Origin: an uncultured Oscillospiraceae bacterium
GTDB lineage: Bacteria; Bacillota; Clostridia; Oscillospirales; Oscillospiraceae
NCBI GenBank assembly: GCA_934511165.1
Contig: CAKSWA010000006.1
Location: 1-63,770 of the forward strand
Length of the DNA stretch: 63,770 bases
Direction of reading: 5' to 3'
Shown: piece by piece, positions 40,958 to 50,771 of the stretch
How the letters are laid out: each line of letters begins with the position of its first letter
Numbering within the stretch: the stretch's first letter is position 1
Notes under the pieces: generated by a model
What the model was told of the DNA's origin: nothing
Seen by the model: only the letters and a program-made list of their open reading frames with translations
The model's database searches: none
Program-made: the position numbers and the translations under genes

Positions 40958-41233
40958 ATGGCGGGAGAGACCGAGCGGAGAAGAGCGCAGAACATCATAT
41001 TGGAAAACCGGAACCGGCTGAGCGTATCCGGTGTCGAGGAGGTCGGCGGCTTTGACGAGACCATCGTGCAGATGCAGACGGAGCTCGGCGCGCTCACGGT
41101 GCACGGAAGCAATCTCCGCGTGGAGACGCTATCGGTGGATTCCGGCGATCTTCTCGTTGTGGGGGATATTGCCGAACTGTGCTATGCCGATGTCCCGGTG
41201 CGGCGCAGCTTCTGGGCGTGGCTGTTTGGGTAA
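40958..41233 (+). CDS. yabP: Sporulation protein YabP
   Basis: The 91-residue product has IILENRNRLSVSGVEEVGGFDE, TELGALTVHGSNLRVETLSVDSG and a final CYADVPVRRSFWAWLFG, the YabP/YqfC family. In Bacillus it acts in spore assembly. The ATG at 40958 follows GAGGTGA and the stop touches the yabQ start. Its presence indicates endospore formation. Confidence 0.92.
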   Translation: MAGETERRRAQNIILENRNRLSVSGVEEVGGFDETIVQMQTELGALTVHGSNLRVETLSVDSGDLLVVGDIAELCYADVPVRRSFWAWLFG

Positions 41234-41587
41234 ATGACAGAGTCGACGGCCCGGCAGCTTTTCGAGCTGGCGTTCGCTTTCCTTGCCGGCGCGGCGCTCG
41301 GCGCAGCGGAGCTGCCGTTCTATGTTCTCCGGCAGACAGTGCGCCGGTTTGGTGTGCTCTGGGATGCGCTTTTTTATGCGCTCGCGGGGCTCGTGGTTTT
41401 TGCCGCGGCGCAATGGTGCAGCGGCGGTGTGAGGCCGCGTTTTCTTGTGGCGGCGATCGCCGGAAGCGCTCTTTGCGCCCGTCTCATGGTTCCGCTCCGG
41501 CGCTCGGTACACCGTCTTGCAGAGCGGAAACGGGAGCGGAGGGAAGAACGCAGGCGCAAAAGAGAAAAAATACAAGATAAAGCATGA
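41234..41587 (+). CDS. yabQ: Spore cortex biosynthesis protein YabQ
   Basis: A 117-residue membrane protein with about three spans (ELAFAFLAGAALGAAELPFY, LWDALFYALAGLVVFAAAQW, FLVAAIAGSALCARLMV) and a highly charged C-terminal tail (RKRERREERRRKREK). YabQ is needed for spore cortex formation. It follows yabP directly and precedes divIC, the conserved order. Confidence 0.88.
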   Translation: MTESTARQLFELAFAFLAGAALGAAELPFYVLRQTVRRFGVLWDALFYALAGLVVFAAAQWCSGGVRPRFLVAAIAGSALCARLMVPLRRSVHRLAERKRERREERRRKREKIQDKA

Positions 41588-41709
41588 AAAAAAGATGAAA
41601 AAATTTGAAAAAATATCTATGCAAAATCGAATCTATCGTTTAAAATAATGCGCAAGTTTCCCCGGTCGTGATAGAGCTGCCGCGGCGGGGGAGACGGCGG
41701 AGCAAAACG

Positions 41710-41973
41710 ATGAGCAAAAGCATAAAGTTTCTTTTCGGGTGCATTCTATCCATTTTGCTGATCTACGCCGCGGCACGGTACGTCACGACGGCGATCCGCG
41801 TGGAGGAAGCGGAAATCCTTCTGCGCGAGACGCGGGAGCGCTGCGAGGCGCTGGAGCGAAGCAACGCGGATCTGCGCGATCGAATTGAGCGCAGCGGCGA
41901 TGCAGACCGCATTGCAGAACTTGCACGCGAACGGCTTGGCCTTGTCCTGCCGGATGACAGGATATATCAATAA
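41710..41973 (+). CDS. divIC: Cell division protein DivIC/FtsB family
   Basis: The 87-residue product has one N-terminal span (IKFLFGCILSILLIYAAARY) and a coiled coil (EEAEILLRETRERCEALERSNADLRDRIE), ending AELARERLGLVLPDDRIY, the septum-formation initiator family. I start at the ATG 41710 after CGGAG. The 123 bases before it are AT-rich and may hold its own vegetative promoter, but I could not place it. Confidence 0.9.
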   Translation: MSKSIKFLFGCILSILLIYAAARYVTTAIRVEEAEILLRETRERCEALERSNADLRDRIERSGDADRIAELARERLGLVLPDDRIYQ

Positions 41974-42000
41974 ATTGAAAGAAAAGAGAAAGGAATCCCC

Positions 42001-42483
42001 ATGGAGCTGGAAATCGGAGCGATTCAGGAAGGCAAAGTAACTGGTATCACCAAATTTGGAGCATTCGTGCTTCTTCCCGGCGGCAAGAGCGGTCTTGTGC
42101 ATATCTCGGAGATAGCCAACGCCTACGTAAACGATGTCAACGACTATCTGGAAGTCGGTGACACCGTGAAGGTGAAGATCCTCAGTGTCAACGAGGCGGG
42201 AAAGGTCAATCTCTCCATCAAACAGGCCCAGCCGAGCGCGCCGCGCCCGGCCTATACGCCGCGTCCGGCTCAGCTCTCGGCGAACGCCGCCCGCCCGGCT
42301 TATACGCCGCGCCCGGCCAATACCTACCGCAGCGCCGCGCCGCGTGACGGCGAGGTCGCGCCGCCCACCGGGGATACCAGCTTTGAAGATAAGCTCAAGC
42401 ACTTCATGCAGCAGTCCGACAGCAAGATCAACGACAGCAAGATCTATGCCGACCGCCGCGCCGGAGGCCGCCGCCGCAAGTAA
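42001..42483 (+). CDS. yabR: S1-domain RNA-binding protein (YabR-like)
   Basis: The 160-residue product has an S1 domain (about residues 1-75: GAIQEGKVTGITKFGAFVLL, SGLVHISEIANAYVNDVNDY, VKVKILSVNEAGKVNLSIK), then a Pro/Arg/Ala-rich linker with repeated ARPAYTPRPA units and a basic end (RRAGGRRRK). In Bacillus yabR follows divIC. It probably acts in translation or RNA metabolism. The disordered linker suggests extra RNA contacts. Confidence 0.88.
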   Translation: MELEIGAIQEGKVTGITKFGAFVLLPGGKSGLVHISEIANAYVNDVNDYLEVGDTVKVKILSVNEAGKVNLSIKQAQPSAPRPAYTPRPAQLSANAARPAYTPRPANTYRSAAPRDGEVAPPTGDTSFEDKLKHFMQQSDSKINDSKIYADRRAGGRRRK

Positions 42484-42507
42484 AAGTAATATATCCAGCA
42501 TAAAATT

Positions 42508-42540
42508 ATGCCGCCGAAACCAGACCGGTTTCGGCGGCAT
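42508..42540. terminator. Terminator between yabR and the CapA-like gene
   Basis: ATGCCGCCGAAAC pairs perfectly with GTTTCGGCGGCAT. The genes converge here, so it can serve both strands. Confidence 0.8.
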
Positions 42541-42558
42541 ATTTCATTACGGTGCGTT

Positions 42559-43746
42559 TTAACCCTCGTCGGGGTGCATGAACGAGTAGTCGATCACGTT
42601 GTTCGCGCCCGTCCAGGAGCCATCTACCTTGGACATGGCACGGTCGTATTCCTCCGTGCCGGGCTCAAAGAGCGTCGGGCAATAGTCGTTCGCCGTTGTC
42701 TTGCTGCTGATGCTGCACGGCAGAACAATGAACGAGGAGAGATAGAGCGTTCCGTCCGTCTCGCGGGTGATGGTCGCCTGCGCGATCACGCTGTCCATGT
42801 CGGCGGGATTGGTGTTGCCGCCGAACACAAAGTTGCCGAGACTGTAGAAGATGATGCCGTTGTTATACTTTTCAAACGGCTCGAGCCGGTGCGGCCCGTG
42901 GCCGAACACGATGCTCGCGCCCGCATCGATCGCCGCGCGGCCTACCTCTTCCTGGTTGGCGTTCTGGTAGTAGCTCGCCTCGTTGCCCCAGTGGGCGCTC
43001 ACAACGACGATCTCCGCGCCCGCGTCCCTGAGCTTTCGCACGCCCGCGGCGACGGATTCGGCACTCGGCGTATGCCAACTATAAACGGCGTACACGCCGA
43101 CGGTCAGACCGCTTTCGGTCGTATAGAGCGCGCCTTCTCCTTCACCGCAATGGCCGATGCCGGCGGCGTCGAGATTGGCGAGCGTATCGTCGTAGACCTG
43201 CTGGCCGAAGTCCATGGCGTGGTTATTGGCGGTCGTGGCAAACTCTACGCTGCCGAGCGTGAGAATGTCCGTTGCCGCCTTCGGCGCGAGGAACGAGAAG
43301 GTGGAGGCAGACCCGGCGGTGAGATCGGAAATGCTGCACTCGAGATTCACGATCGTCATGTCGTCGTTTCCCGTCACGTCGAGCACATTGGAGAAGGGGT
43401 ATGCCCAGTTCGTGCCGACGACGTTTTCAAACGAGTTGGCGTAGTAGCGCGCCTCCGGGTAGCTTGCAAGCGTGCAGTCGCCCACCATGGAGATCGTATA
43501 CTCAACCGGCGTCGGCTCCGGCGTTGCCGTCGGCGAGGGCGTCGGAGTCGCCGTCGGTTCAGGTGTGGGAGAGGGCGTCGGCGTTGGTTCCGGCGTAGGC
43601 TCTGCGGTCGGGAGCGGTGTCGGCGCTGCGACGCGCACATCCTCCGGCCTTGCCGCCCACCGCGGCGAGAGCGCCGCACTCGTCAGCAGCACCGCGAGCA
43701 GGAGCACCGCGAGGATCTTGGCGATGAGGATTGATGTTTTGGACAT
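42559..43746 (-). CDS. CapA-family putative metallophosphoesterase, membrane-anchored
   Basis: The 395-residue product has an N-terminal span (ILAVLLLAVLLTSAALS), a TPEPTPTPSPTPEPT linker (about residues 40-80) and a CapA/PGA_cap domain: MVGDCTLAS, IVNLECSISD, FATTANNHAMDFG, VVVSAHWGNEASYY, ASIVFGHGPHRLEPFEKYN and IFYSLGNFVFGG. CapA relatives are linked to poly-gamma-glutamate capsule synthesis, but no capB/capC is present, so the extracellular substrate is unknown. It lies 15 bases downstream of pepT. Confidence 0.9.
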   Translation of the reverse strand: MSKTSILIAKILAVLLLAVLLTSAALSPRWAARPEDVRVAAPTPLPTAEPTPEPTPTPSPTPEPTATPTPSPTATPEPTPVEYTISMVGDCTLASYPEARYYANSFENVVGTNWAYPFSNVLDVTGNDDMTIVNLECSISDLTAGSASTFSFLAPKAATDILTLGSVEFATTANNHAMDFGQQVYDDTLANLDAAGIGHCGEGEGALYTTESGLTVGVYAVYSWHTPSAESVAAGVRKLRDAGAEIVVVSAHWGNEASYYQNANQEEVGRAAIDAGASIVFGHGPHRLEPFEKYNNGIIFYSLGNFVFGGNTNPADMDSVIAQATITRETDGTLYLSSFIVLPCSISSKTTANDYCPTLFEPGTEEYDRAMSKVDGSWTGANNVIDYSFMHPDEG

Positions 43747-43761
43747 GATATCCTCCGCTGA

Positions 43762-44982
43762 TCAGGCCTTTTCCACAAAACTGCCGATGATCTCCAGCAG
43801 CACGTCGGGCATGACCGCAAGACTGTCCACGGGGATGAACTCGTGCACGCCGTGGTAGTTGTAGCCGCCGGTCGAGAGATTCGGGCAGGGGAGACCCATC
43901 CACGTGAGGACGGCGCCGTCCGTGCCGCCGCGGATCGCTTCGGCGCGCGGTTCGACGCCGCATGCACGGTAGGCGGCTTCGGCGCGGTCAAGAAGGTGGC
44001 GGTGCGGCTCGATCTTCTCGCGCATGTTGTAGTAGGTGTCGGAGATGTCTGCCTCGGCGGTGCCTTCGCCGTACAGGCGGTTGATCTCGTCCACGGCGGC
44101 GCGGACGCGCGCCTTCTTCTCTTCAAAGAGAGCGCGGTCGTGGTCGCGGATGATATAGTGGAGTTCCGCTTCCACCACGTCGCCGGACATGTCGGTGAGG
44201 TGAATGAAGCCCTCATAACCCTCGGTCTTTTCCGGTACCTGGTCAGCGGGGAGGAGAGCGTGCAGCTTCATGGCGATGGTCGCGGCGTTTTTCATGATGT
44301 TCTTTGCACTGCCGGGATGGATGCCGACGCCATGCACGCGGACGAGCGCCGCAGCGGCGTTGAAGTTTTCGTATTCGTATACGCCGAGCTCGCCGCCGTC
44401 CACGGTATAGCCCCAGTCGCACGCAAGATCGTTGACATCCAGCCCCTCTGTGCCGCGGCCAACCTCCTCATCGGTCGTGAACACGATGCGTAGCTCACCG
44501 TGCGGCGCGCCGGAGGCGATAAGCTTTTCCACCGCTGTCATGATCTCGGCAACGCCGGCTTTGTCATCCGCGCCGAGGAGCGTAGAGCCGTCCGTTACAA
44601 GCAGCACCTGCCCGCGCACGTCTTTCATGGCGGGGAACTGCTTTTCCGAAAGCACAACGCCGTGACCGAGCTCGATGTCCTCGCCGGTATAGAGCACTTC
44701 GCGGGCGTTTACGCCCTCGCCGCTCGCGTCGGGCGAGGTGTCCACGTGCGCAATGAGCGCGAGTGTTTCGGAAGCCTTGACGCCCTCTGTGGCGGGCAGT
44801 GTGCCGATGGCGTCGCCGCATCTGTCCATATGGACGTTCTTCAGCCCCAGAGAGAGCATTTCCTCCGCAAGACGGCGCGAGAGCTCCAGCTGCCGGGATG
44901 TGGACGGGCTTTCGGTGCTGGTTTCGTCCGACGCGGTGGACACAGCGATGTATTTGAGAAATCTTTCTTTGCAGGTCATCAT
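43762..44982 (-). CDS. pepT: Peptidase T (M20B tripeptidase)
   Basis: The 406-residue aminotripeptidase has the M20 metal ligands in ALIAHVDTSPDASGEG (HVD), STLLGADDKAGVAEIM (Asp), FTTDEEVGRGTEGLD (Glu-Glu) and NLSTGGYNYHGVHEFIP (His). GGTDGAVLTWMGLPCPN is typical of PepT. Full length. Start at the first of two ATG codons, preceded by GGAGGT. Confidence 0.96.
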   Translation of the reverse strand: MMTCKERFLKYIAVSTASDETSTESPSTSRQLELSRRLAEEMLSLGLKNVHMDRCGDAIGTLPATEGVKASETLALIAHVDTSPDASGEGVNAREVLYTGEDIELGHGVVLSEKQFPAMKDVRGQVLLVTDGSTLLGADDKAGVAEIMTAVEKLIASGAPHGELRIVFTTDEEVGRGTEGLDVNDLACDWGYTVDGGELGVYEYENFNAAAALVRVHGVGIHPGSAKNIMKNAATIAMKLHALLPADQVPEKTEGYEGFIHLTDMSGDVVEAELHYIIRDHDRALFEEKKARVRAAVDEINRLYGEGTAEADISDTYYNMREKIEPHRHLLDRAEAAYRACGVEPRAEAIRGGTDGAVLTWMGLPCPNLSTGGYNYHGVHEFIPVDSLAVMPDVLLEIIGSFVEKA

Positions 44983-45156
44983 GGGAATACCTCCGGTTTC
45001 GATTCTTTTTTTGACATATCCAATATAGCATTTTTGTGCTAAAATGCAATCGATTTTATTTTCGGCACATCCGGCAGGGAAAAGCGAACTTTTCCGCGCC
45101 GGAGGCCGTCATAGAAATAGTAAGCAATACATCCTGAAAGTACAGGAGGAACATAC

Positions 45157-46581
45157 ATGAAAAAACTGCTTGCCATTCTCCTCGGCGCTTGCCTGCTGCT
45201 CGGCGTTATGACCGGCTGCGGCGGCAATGCCGAGGACGCCGTTACCGTCCAGAAGGTGTCGGACATCACCTCGCAGGGCTCCGTGGGGCTTGTGAACCGG
45301 TACGCCGGTATTGTCGTTTCGGGTGAAACGGCAACGGTCAAAAAGGGCGACAAGAAAGTTCTTGAGACCTACGTCAAGGAAGGCGACTTCGTCACCGAGG
45401 GCGATGTGCTCTTCTGCTACGACAACGAGGCCATGGAGCTTCAGCTCAGCAAGCTCCTGCTTGAGCTTGAGGGCTATGAGAACACGATCTCCAACGCCGA
45501 GGAGGACATCCCCAATCTCGAGCGCCAGCGCGACGCCGCCCCCGCGGCGCAGCAGCTCACCTACTCGCTGCAGATCCAGGAGCTGCAGGCGAACGTGCGT
45601 GAAGCGACCTATAACAAGGGCCTCAAGGAGCGCGAGATTGAGAATTTGCAGGAAGCTCTCGAGGATACGGACGTGCGCGCACCGATCTCCGGCCGCGTGA
45701 TGAGCGTGAAGAATACGGAGAATACAGGCGCAAGCTCCGGCTATGACGGCGATACGAGCGGCAGCGACGCCTACATCACCATCATGGACATGACGACCTA
45801 TCAGGTCAAGGGCACGATCAACGAGCTGAACGTCGGCACGCTTTCCGAGGGGATGAACGTGCTTATCCGTTCACGCCTTGACGAGAGCGTTACGTGGAGC
45901 GGCGTGCTCGATAGCATCGATTGGGAGACCAAGGTGCAGAGCAATAATAGCCCGTATTACGGCGGTGGCGGCGGCAACGAGATGACAAGCTCGTCCAAGT
46001 ACCCGTTCTATGTGAAGCTCAACGATGTGACCGGCCTCATTCTCGGCCAGCACGTGTACATTGAGCCGGACTACGGCCAGCAGGAGGTCCGCGAGGGACT
46101 CTGGCTGCCGGAATATTATATTGTGGACGCCGATTCCTCGCCCTATGTATGGGCGGCGAACGGACGCGACCGGCTGGAAAAGCGCGGCGTGTCCCTCGGT
46201 GAATATGACGCCGAGCGGGGCGAATATCAGGTCGTCTCCGGTCTGAAGGAGAGCGACTATATCGCCTTCCCGATGGATGGACTCTCTGCCGGCATGCACA
46301 CGCAGGTCTATGAGGACAACTCCGGCTACGTCTCCGGCGGCAACGCGGGCGGCTATGCCATTATGGATGGCGGATACTATGCTTCCGGCGGCAACGCCTC
46401 CGACGGCGATGCGCCCATCGAAGCGCCGGACGAATCGCTCTTCGGCGACCCCGCCGAAATCGAAGCGCCGGCGGACGACCCCGTTATTCCGGAGGACGCT
46501 CCGGCTGCCAGTGACGCCGCCGTGCCGGAGAATGTACCCGCGGAGGACGCCGCGGCGAATGCGGAGGGGAGCGTGGCGTAA
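45157..46581 (+). CDS. HlyD/MacA-like adaptor lipoprotein of an ABC exporter (first copy)
   Basis: The 474-residue product has a lipoprotein signal (MTGC, Cys21), a biotinyl-lipoyl-like half (GDKKVLETYVKEGDFVTEGD), a coiled-coil hairpin (about residues 100-170) and the closing VRAPISGRVMSVKNTE half, then beta-barrel and membrane-proximal domains. The last 90 residues are Ala/Asp/Pro/Gly-rich, low complexity and acidic. Such adaptors link MacB-type permeases to their substrates in Gram-positives. The stop overlaps the ATPase start (TAATG). Confidence 0.85.
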   Translation: MKKLLAILLGACLLLGVMTGCGGNAEDAVTVQKVSDITSQGSVGLVNRYAGIVVSGETATVKKGDKKVLETYVKEGDFVTEGDVLFCYDNEAMELQLSKLLLELEGYENTISNAEEDIPNLERQRDAAPAAQQLTYSLQIQELQANVREATYNKGLKEREIENLQEALEDTDVRAPISGRVMSVKNTENTGASSGYDGDTSGSDAYITIMDMTTYQVKGTINELNVGTLSEGMNVLIRSRLDESVTWSGVLDSIDWETKVQSNNSPYYGGGGGNEMTSSSKYPFYVKLNDVTGLILGQHVYIEPDYGQQEVREGLWLPEYYIVDADSSPYVWAANGRDRLEKRGVSLGEYDAERGEYQVVSGLKESDYIAFPMDGLSAGMHTQVYEDNSGYVSGGNAGGYAIMDGGYYASGGNASDGDAPIEAPDESLFGDPAEIEAPADDPVIPEDAPAASDAAVPENVPAEDAAANAEGSVA

Positions 46582-47324
46582 TGCTTCTGGAAATGCGCAA
46601 TATCTGCAAGGATTATCCCCAGGGCAAGGACGTTGTACACATTCTTAAGAACATTTCTCTGGAAATTGACGACGGGGACTATCTCGCCATCATGGGCCCC
46701 TCCGGCTCCGGCAAAACAACGCTCATGAACATCATCGGCTGTCTCGATACGCCGACCTCCGGCACGTATGTTCTGGCCGGGGAGGACGTGTCCTCGGCTT
46801 CGGACGACCGGCTTGCCGATATACGAAACCAGATGATCGGTTTCGTTTTCCAGAGCTTCTATCTTCTGCCGAAGCTCACGGCGCTCGATAATGTTGCGCT
46901 GCCGCTTCTCTACGCGAACGTGCCGCGTCGCGAACGGCGTGACCGCGCCGCCGAAGCGCTCGCGAGCGTGGGACTCGAAGAGCGCATGGACTTTTACCCG
47001 AACCAGCTCTCCGGCGGCCAGTGCCAGCGCGTGGCGATCGCCCGCGCGATGATCGCAAAGCCGCGCATCCTGCTTGCAGACGAGCCGACCGGCGCGCTGG
47101 ATTCCGCTTCCGGCCGGCAGGTTATGCAGATCTTCGGCGAGCTGAACGCGAAGGGAACAACGGTCGTGCTCATCACGCACGCGCAGGACATTGCCGACTG
47201 CGCGAAAAAGATCCACCGCATTCTCGACGGCGAGTTGATCCGCGGCGACGAGGACAAGCACCGGTACGACATGACGAAAGGAGGCGCAGCGGATGAAAAA
47301 GGGGAAGATAACGTTTCTCGGTAA
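46581..47324 (+). CDS. MacB/LolD-type ABC exporter ATPase
   Basis: The 247-residue ATPase has Walker A GPSGSGKTT, signature LSGGQCQRVAIARAM, Walker B RILLADEPTGALDS and the switch His in VLITHAQDIA, a typical MacB/LolD subfamily member. It overlaps the next adaptor gene by 32 bases; the second adaptor begins within its last codons, behind GGAGG-like AAAGGAGG. Confidence 0.93.
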   Translation: MLLEMRNICKDYPQGKDVVHILKNISLEIDDGDYLAIMGPSGSGKTTLMNIIGCLDTPTSGTYVLAGEDVSSASDDRLADIRNQMIGFVFQSFYLLPKLTALDNVALPLLYANVPRRERRDRAAEALASVGLEERMDFYPNQLSGGQCQRVAIARAMIAKPRILLADEPTGALDSASGRQVMQIFGELNAKGTTVVLITHAQDIADCAKKIHRILDGELIRGDEDKHRYDMTKGGAADEKGEDNVSR

Positions 47325-48864
47325 CCTGCCGGAATGGCTGCGCCGGACGATCGCCGCGGTGCTGATCGTCGCGCTTGTCGGCGGCGGGGTATACGGCATA
47401 CTGCTTCTCGTCCGCGGCAGCGGCGGCAAGGTGAAGGTCTATCCGATCATGGAGTTCTGCACGAACTATGCCGACGATCAGGCGGAAACGCAGGGGCTCG
47501 TCAAGCCCGATAAAATGCAGTCGATCTACGTGTCCGAAACGCAGAAGATCACGAAGTACTACGTACACGAGGGCGACACCGTGAAAGTCGGCGACCCGAT
47601 TTTGTCCTACGACACGACGCTCACCGACCTGCAGCTCGAGCGGGCGAGGATCTCCGTACAGAAGCTGGAGATCGCGCTCGACGAGGCGAACGCCAATCTT
47701 GTAAAGGTGAACAACTACCGCCTGTACGTCCCGCAGCCCGATCCTCTCCCCGACGAGGAGCCGGATACGCCGCTCACGCCGGTGGAGGTGCCGTATTTCC
47801 GCGGCGGCAGCGGCACGAAGGACAGCCCGTTCTTCTATATCTGGAGCAACAACTGCGCCTATGACAGCGACTTTATCGACTCGCTCCTGACGAGAGCGGG
47901 CGGCAGCACGGCGTATGTTGTCTTTGAGGTGCATGACGGCGACTCCCCGGACGGCGACATTCTTCGCAGCTGGGGTATGGTGTTTGTCCGTCAGAGCGAC
48001 GGCTCGGTGGCCTTTAAGGTGGACGAGGCCTACGGACGCTTTGATGACGGCACGGCGCCGGACGATGGCGGCGACATCGATGACGGCGGCGACACCTACA
48101 TCGACACGACGCCGAGTTATACTTACAACGAGCTCATCGCCATGCGGCGCGAAGCGCAGGAGAAGATTTACCAGACGGAGCTCGATCTTAAAAAGGCGCG
48201 GCTTGAATACGAGACGCTGGAATTTGAGATCAACAACGGCGTTGTCTACAGCAAGATCGACGGCGTGGTGAAAACGATCCGCAGCCCGGATCAGGCGCGC
48301 GAGGAGCAGCTCCCGGCGGTGCTCATTTCCGGCGGCGGCGGATACTATGTCACCGGCGCGATGAGTGAAACGGAGCTGCAAACGCTCCATGTCGGCGATA
48401 CGGTCACGGTGATGTCGTGGCAGACGTATTCCCAGACGGAGGCGGAGATCGTCAGTATTTCCGAATACCCGGTCGGGGAGAACAGCGGCTACTATCACTG
48501 GAGCCAGGGCAACAACAACGCTTCGCTCTATCCCTTCACCGTGTATTTGGACGAGGACACCCCCGTGCGCGAGGGCGAGTATGTGAACATCACCTACAAC
48601 CCCTTCGGCAGCAGTGCTTCCGGTGTATATCTCCAGAACATGTTCATCCTCCGCGAGGGCGGCGGGAGCTTCGTATATGTCCGTGACGCGAACGGGAAGC
48701 TTGAAAAGCGCGCCGTATCGACCGGGCGCTCGCTCTGGGGTTCGTATACGCAGATCAACGGCGGACTCACCGGCGAGGAATATATTGCCTTCCCGTACGG
48801 CAACAATATCCGAGCCGGAGCTAAGACCGAGATATCCGACGTCGCATCGTTCTATAATTACTGA
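47293..48864 (+). CDS. HlyD/MacA-like adaptor with N-terminal membrane anchor (second copy)
   Basis: The 523-residue product has a membrane anchor (TIAAVLIVALVGGGVYGILLLV, about residues 16-38), a split lipoyl domain (TKYYVHEGDTVKVGDPILSY ... GVVYSKIDGVVKTIRSPD), a coiled coil (YNELIAMRREAQEKIYQTEL) and a C-terminal barrel. Between the hairpin arms lies an insert of some 130 residues with Asp/Gly runs (DDGGDIDDGGDTY), not usual for MacA. It differs greatly from the first adaptor, so the two are not a recent duplication. Confidence 0.82.
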   Translation: MKKGKITFLGNLPEWLRRTIAAVLIVALVGGGVYGILLLVRGSGGKVKVYPIMEFCTNYADDQAETQGLVKPDKMQSIYVSETQKITKYYVHEGDTVKVGDPILSYDTTLTDLQLERARISVQKLEIALDEANANLVKVNNYRLYVPQPDPLPDEEPDTPLTPVEVPYFRGGSGTKDSPFFYIWSNNCAYDSDFIDSLLTRAGGSTAYVVFEVHDGDSPDGDILRSWGMVFVRQSDGSVAFKVDEAYGRFDDGTAPDDGGDIDDGGDTYIDTTPSYTYNELIAMRREAQEKIYQTELDLKKARLEYETLEFEINNGVVYSKIDGVVKTIRSPDQAREEQLPAVLISGGGGYYVTGAMSETELQTLHVGDTVTVMSWQTYSQTEAEIVSISEYPVGENSGYYHWSQGNNNASLYPFTVYLDEDTPVREGEYVNITYNPFGSSASGVYLQNMFILREGGGSFVYVRDANGKLEKRAVSTGRSLWGSYTQINGGLTGEEYIAFPYGNNIRAGAKTEISDVASFYNY

Positions 48865-48879
48865 AAGGGGGCGGGTGCA

Positions 48880-50130
<1,251 letters not shown>

Positions 50131-50148
50131 GTTTCCCGGCAAAGCCTC

Positions 50149-50177
50149 TGTACAGCGTGCTGGGACTGTGGTACAAT
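50149..50177 (+). promoter_or_regulatory. Promoter of the XRE regulator gene
   Basis: TGTACA (50149-50154), a 17-base spacer and TACAAT (50172-50177). It rules out an ATG at 50176 as the protein start. Confidence 0.55.
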
Positions 50178-50208
50178 GCAGGAAATACAACGTACGAAGG
50201 CGGAGCGC

Positions 50209-50703
50209 ATGGCAAACAAAGTGGGACCTCTCATCAAGGAAGCCCGTACCAGCGCGGGGATGACGCAGGAACAGCTGGCAAAGAAGATCAAGGGCATCAC
50301 GGCTGCGGACATCAGCAAGGCCGAGCGCGGTGAGCTGGAGCTCACGCAGGCGGTTCTTAAAGAAATCGCGAAATACACGGGCGTTACGCAGAGCTCGCTC
50401 ATCAACGCGGCGAAGGAGTCTACGTATAAGTCGGCCTCGAAGAGCACCGCGTCGAAGAGCCCCTCTGCAAGCAAATCCTCGTCCGGCACATCGGTCAAGG
50501 TCACCGCAGCGGAAAAGAAGCTTCTGGAGCTTTATCGCGCGGCAGACGCCGATACGAAGAAAGCGGCGGTCAATCTGCTCAAGGGAGAATCGTCCGGCCT
50601 TTCCGATATTATCGGCTCGCTGCTCGGCGGATCGTCCTCCGGGAAGGGCGATCTTCTCGGTACGCTGCTCGACGGCACCATGGACGCTCTCGGCAAGAAA
50701 TAA
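50209..50703 (+). CDS. XRE-family HTH protein with Ser/Lys-rich linker
   Basis: The 164-residue product has an XRE-type HTH (about residues 5-60: VGPLIKEARTSAGMTQEQLA, GITAADISKAERGELELTQA), a Ser/Lys/Ala-rich linker (STASKSPSASKSSSGTS) and a C-terminal helical domain ending in a Gly/Ser/Leu-rich tail (LSDIIGSLLGGSSSGKGDLL). I start at 50209 behind GGAG. Genes of this kind (DNA-binding plus glycine-leucine tail) are poorly known. Its role near the exporter is unproven because it has its own promoter. Confidence 0.78.
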   Translation: MANKVGPLIKEARTSAGMTQEQLAKKIKGITAADISKAERGELELTQAVLKEIAKYTGVTQSSLINAAKESTYKSASKSTASKSPSASKSSSGTSVKVTAAEKKLLELYRAADADTKKAAVNLLKGESSGLSDIIGSLLGGSSSGKGDLLGTLLDGTMDALGKK

Positions 50704-50717
50704 GAATAAGCAAAAAG

Positions 50718-50753
50718 GCGGCTCATCCAATCAAAACGGATGAGCCGCTTTTT
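50718..50753. terminator. Terminator at the left edge of the sialic-acid module (repeat copy 1)
   Basis: GCGGCTCATCC pairs with GGATGAGCCGC around a nine-base loop, with T- and A-tracts on both sides. The same hairpin with one changed loop base recurs at 60264-60300. Confidence 0.85.
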
Positions 50754-50771
50754 CCATGCGGGGAAGGAGTT

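Noticed and set aside
42559..43746. Capsule (poly-gamma-glutamate) locus
   Set aside because: Only a CapA-like protein is present; capB and capC are absent, and such single genes are common.
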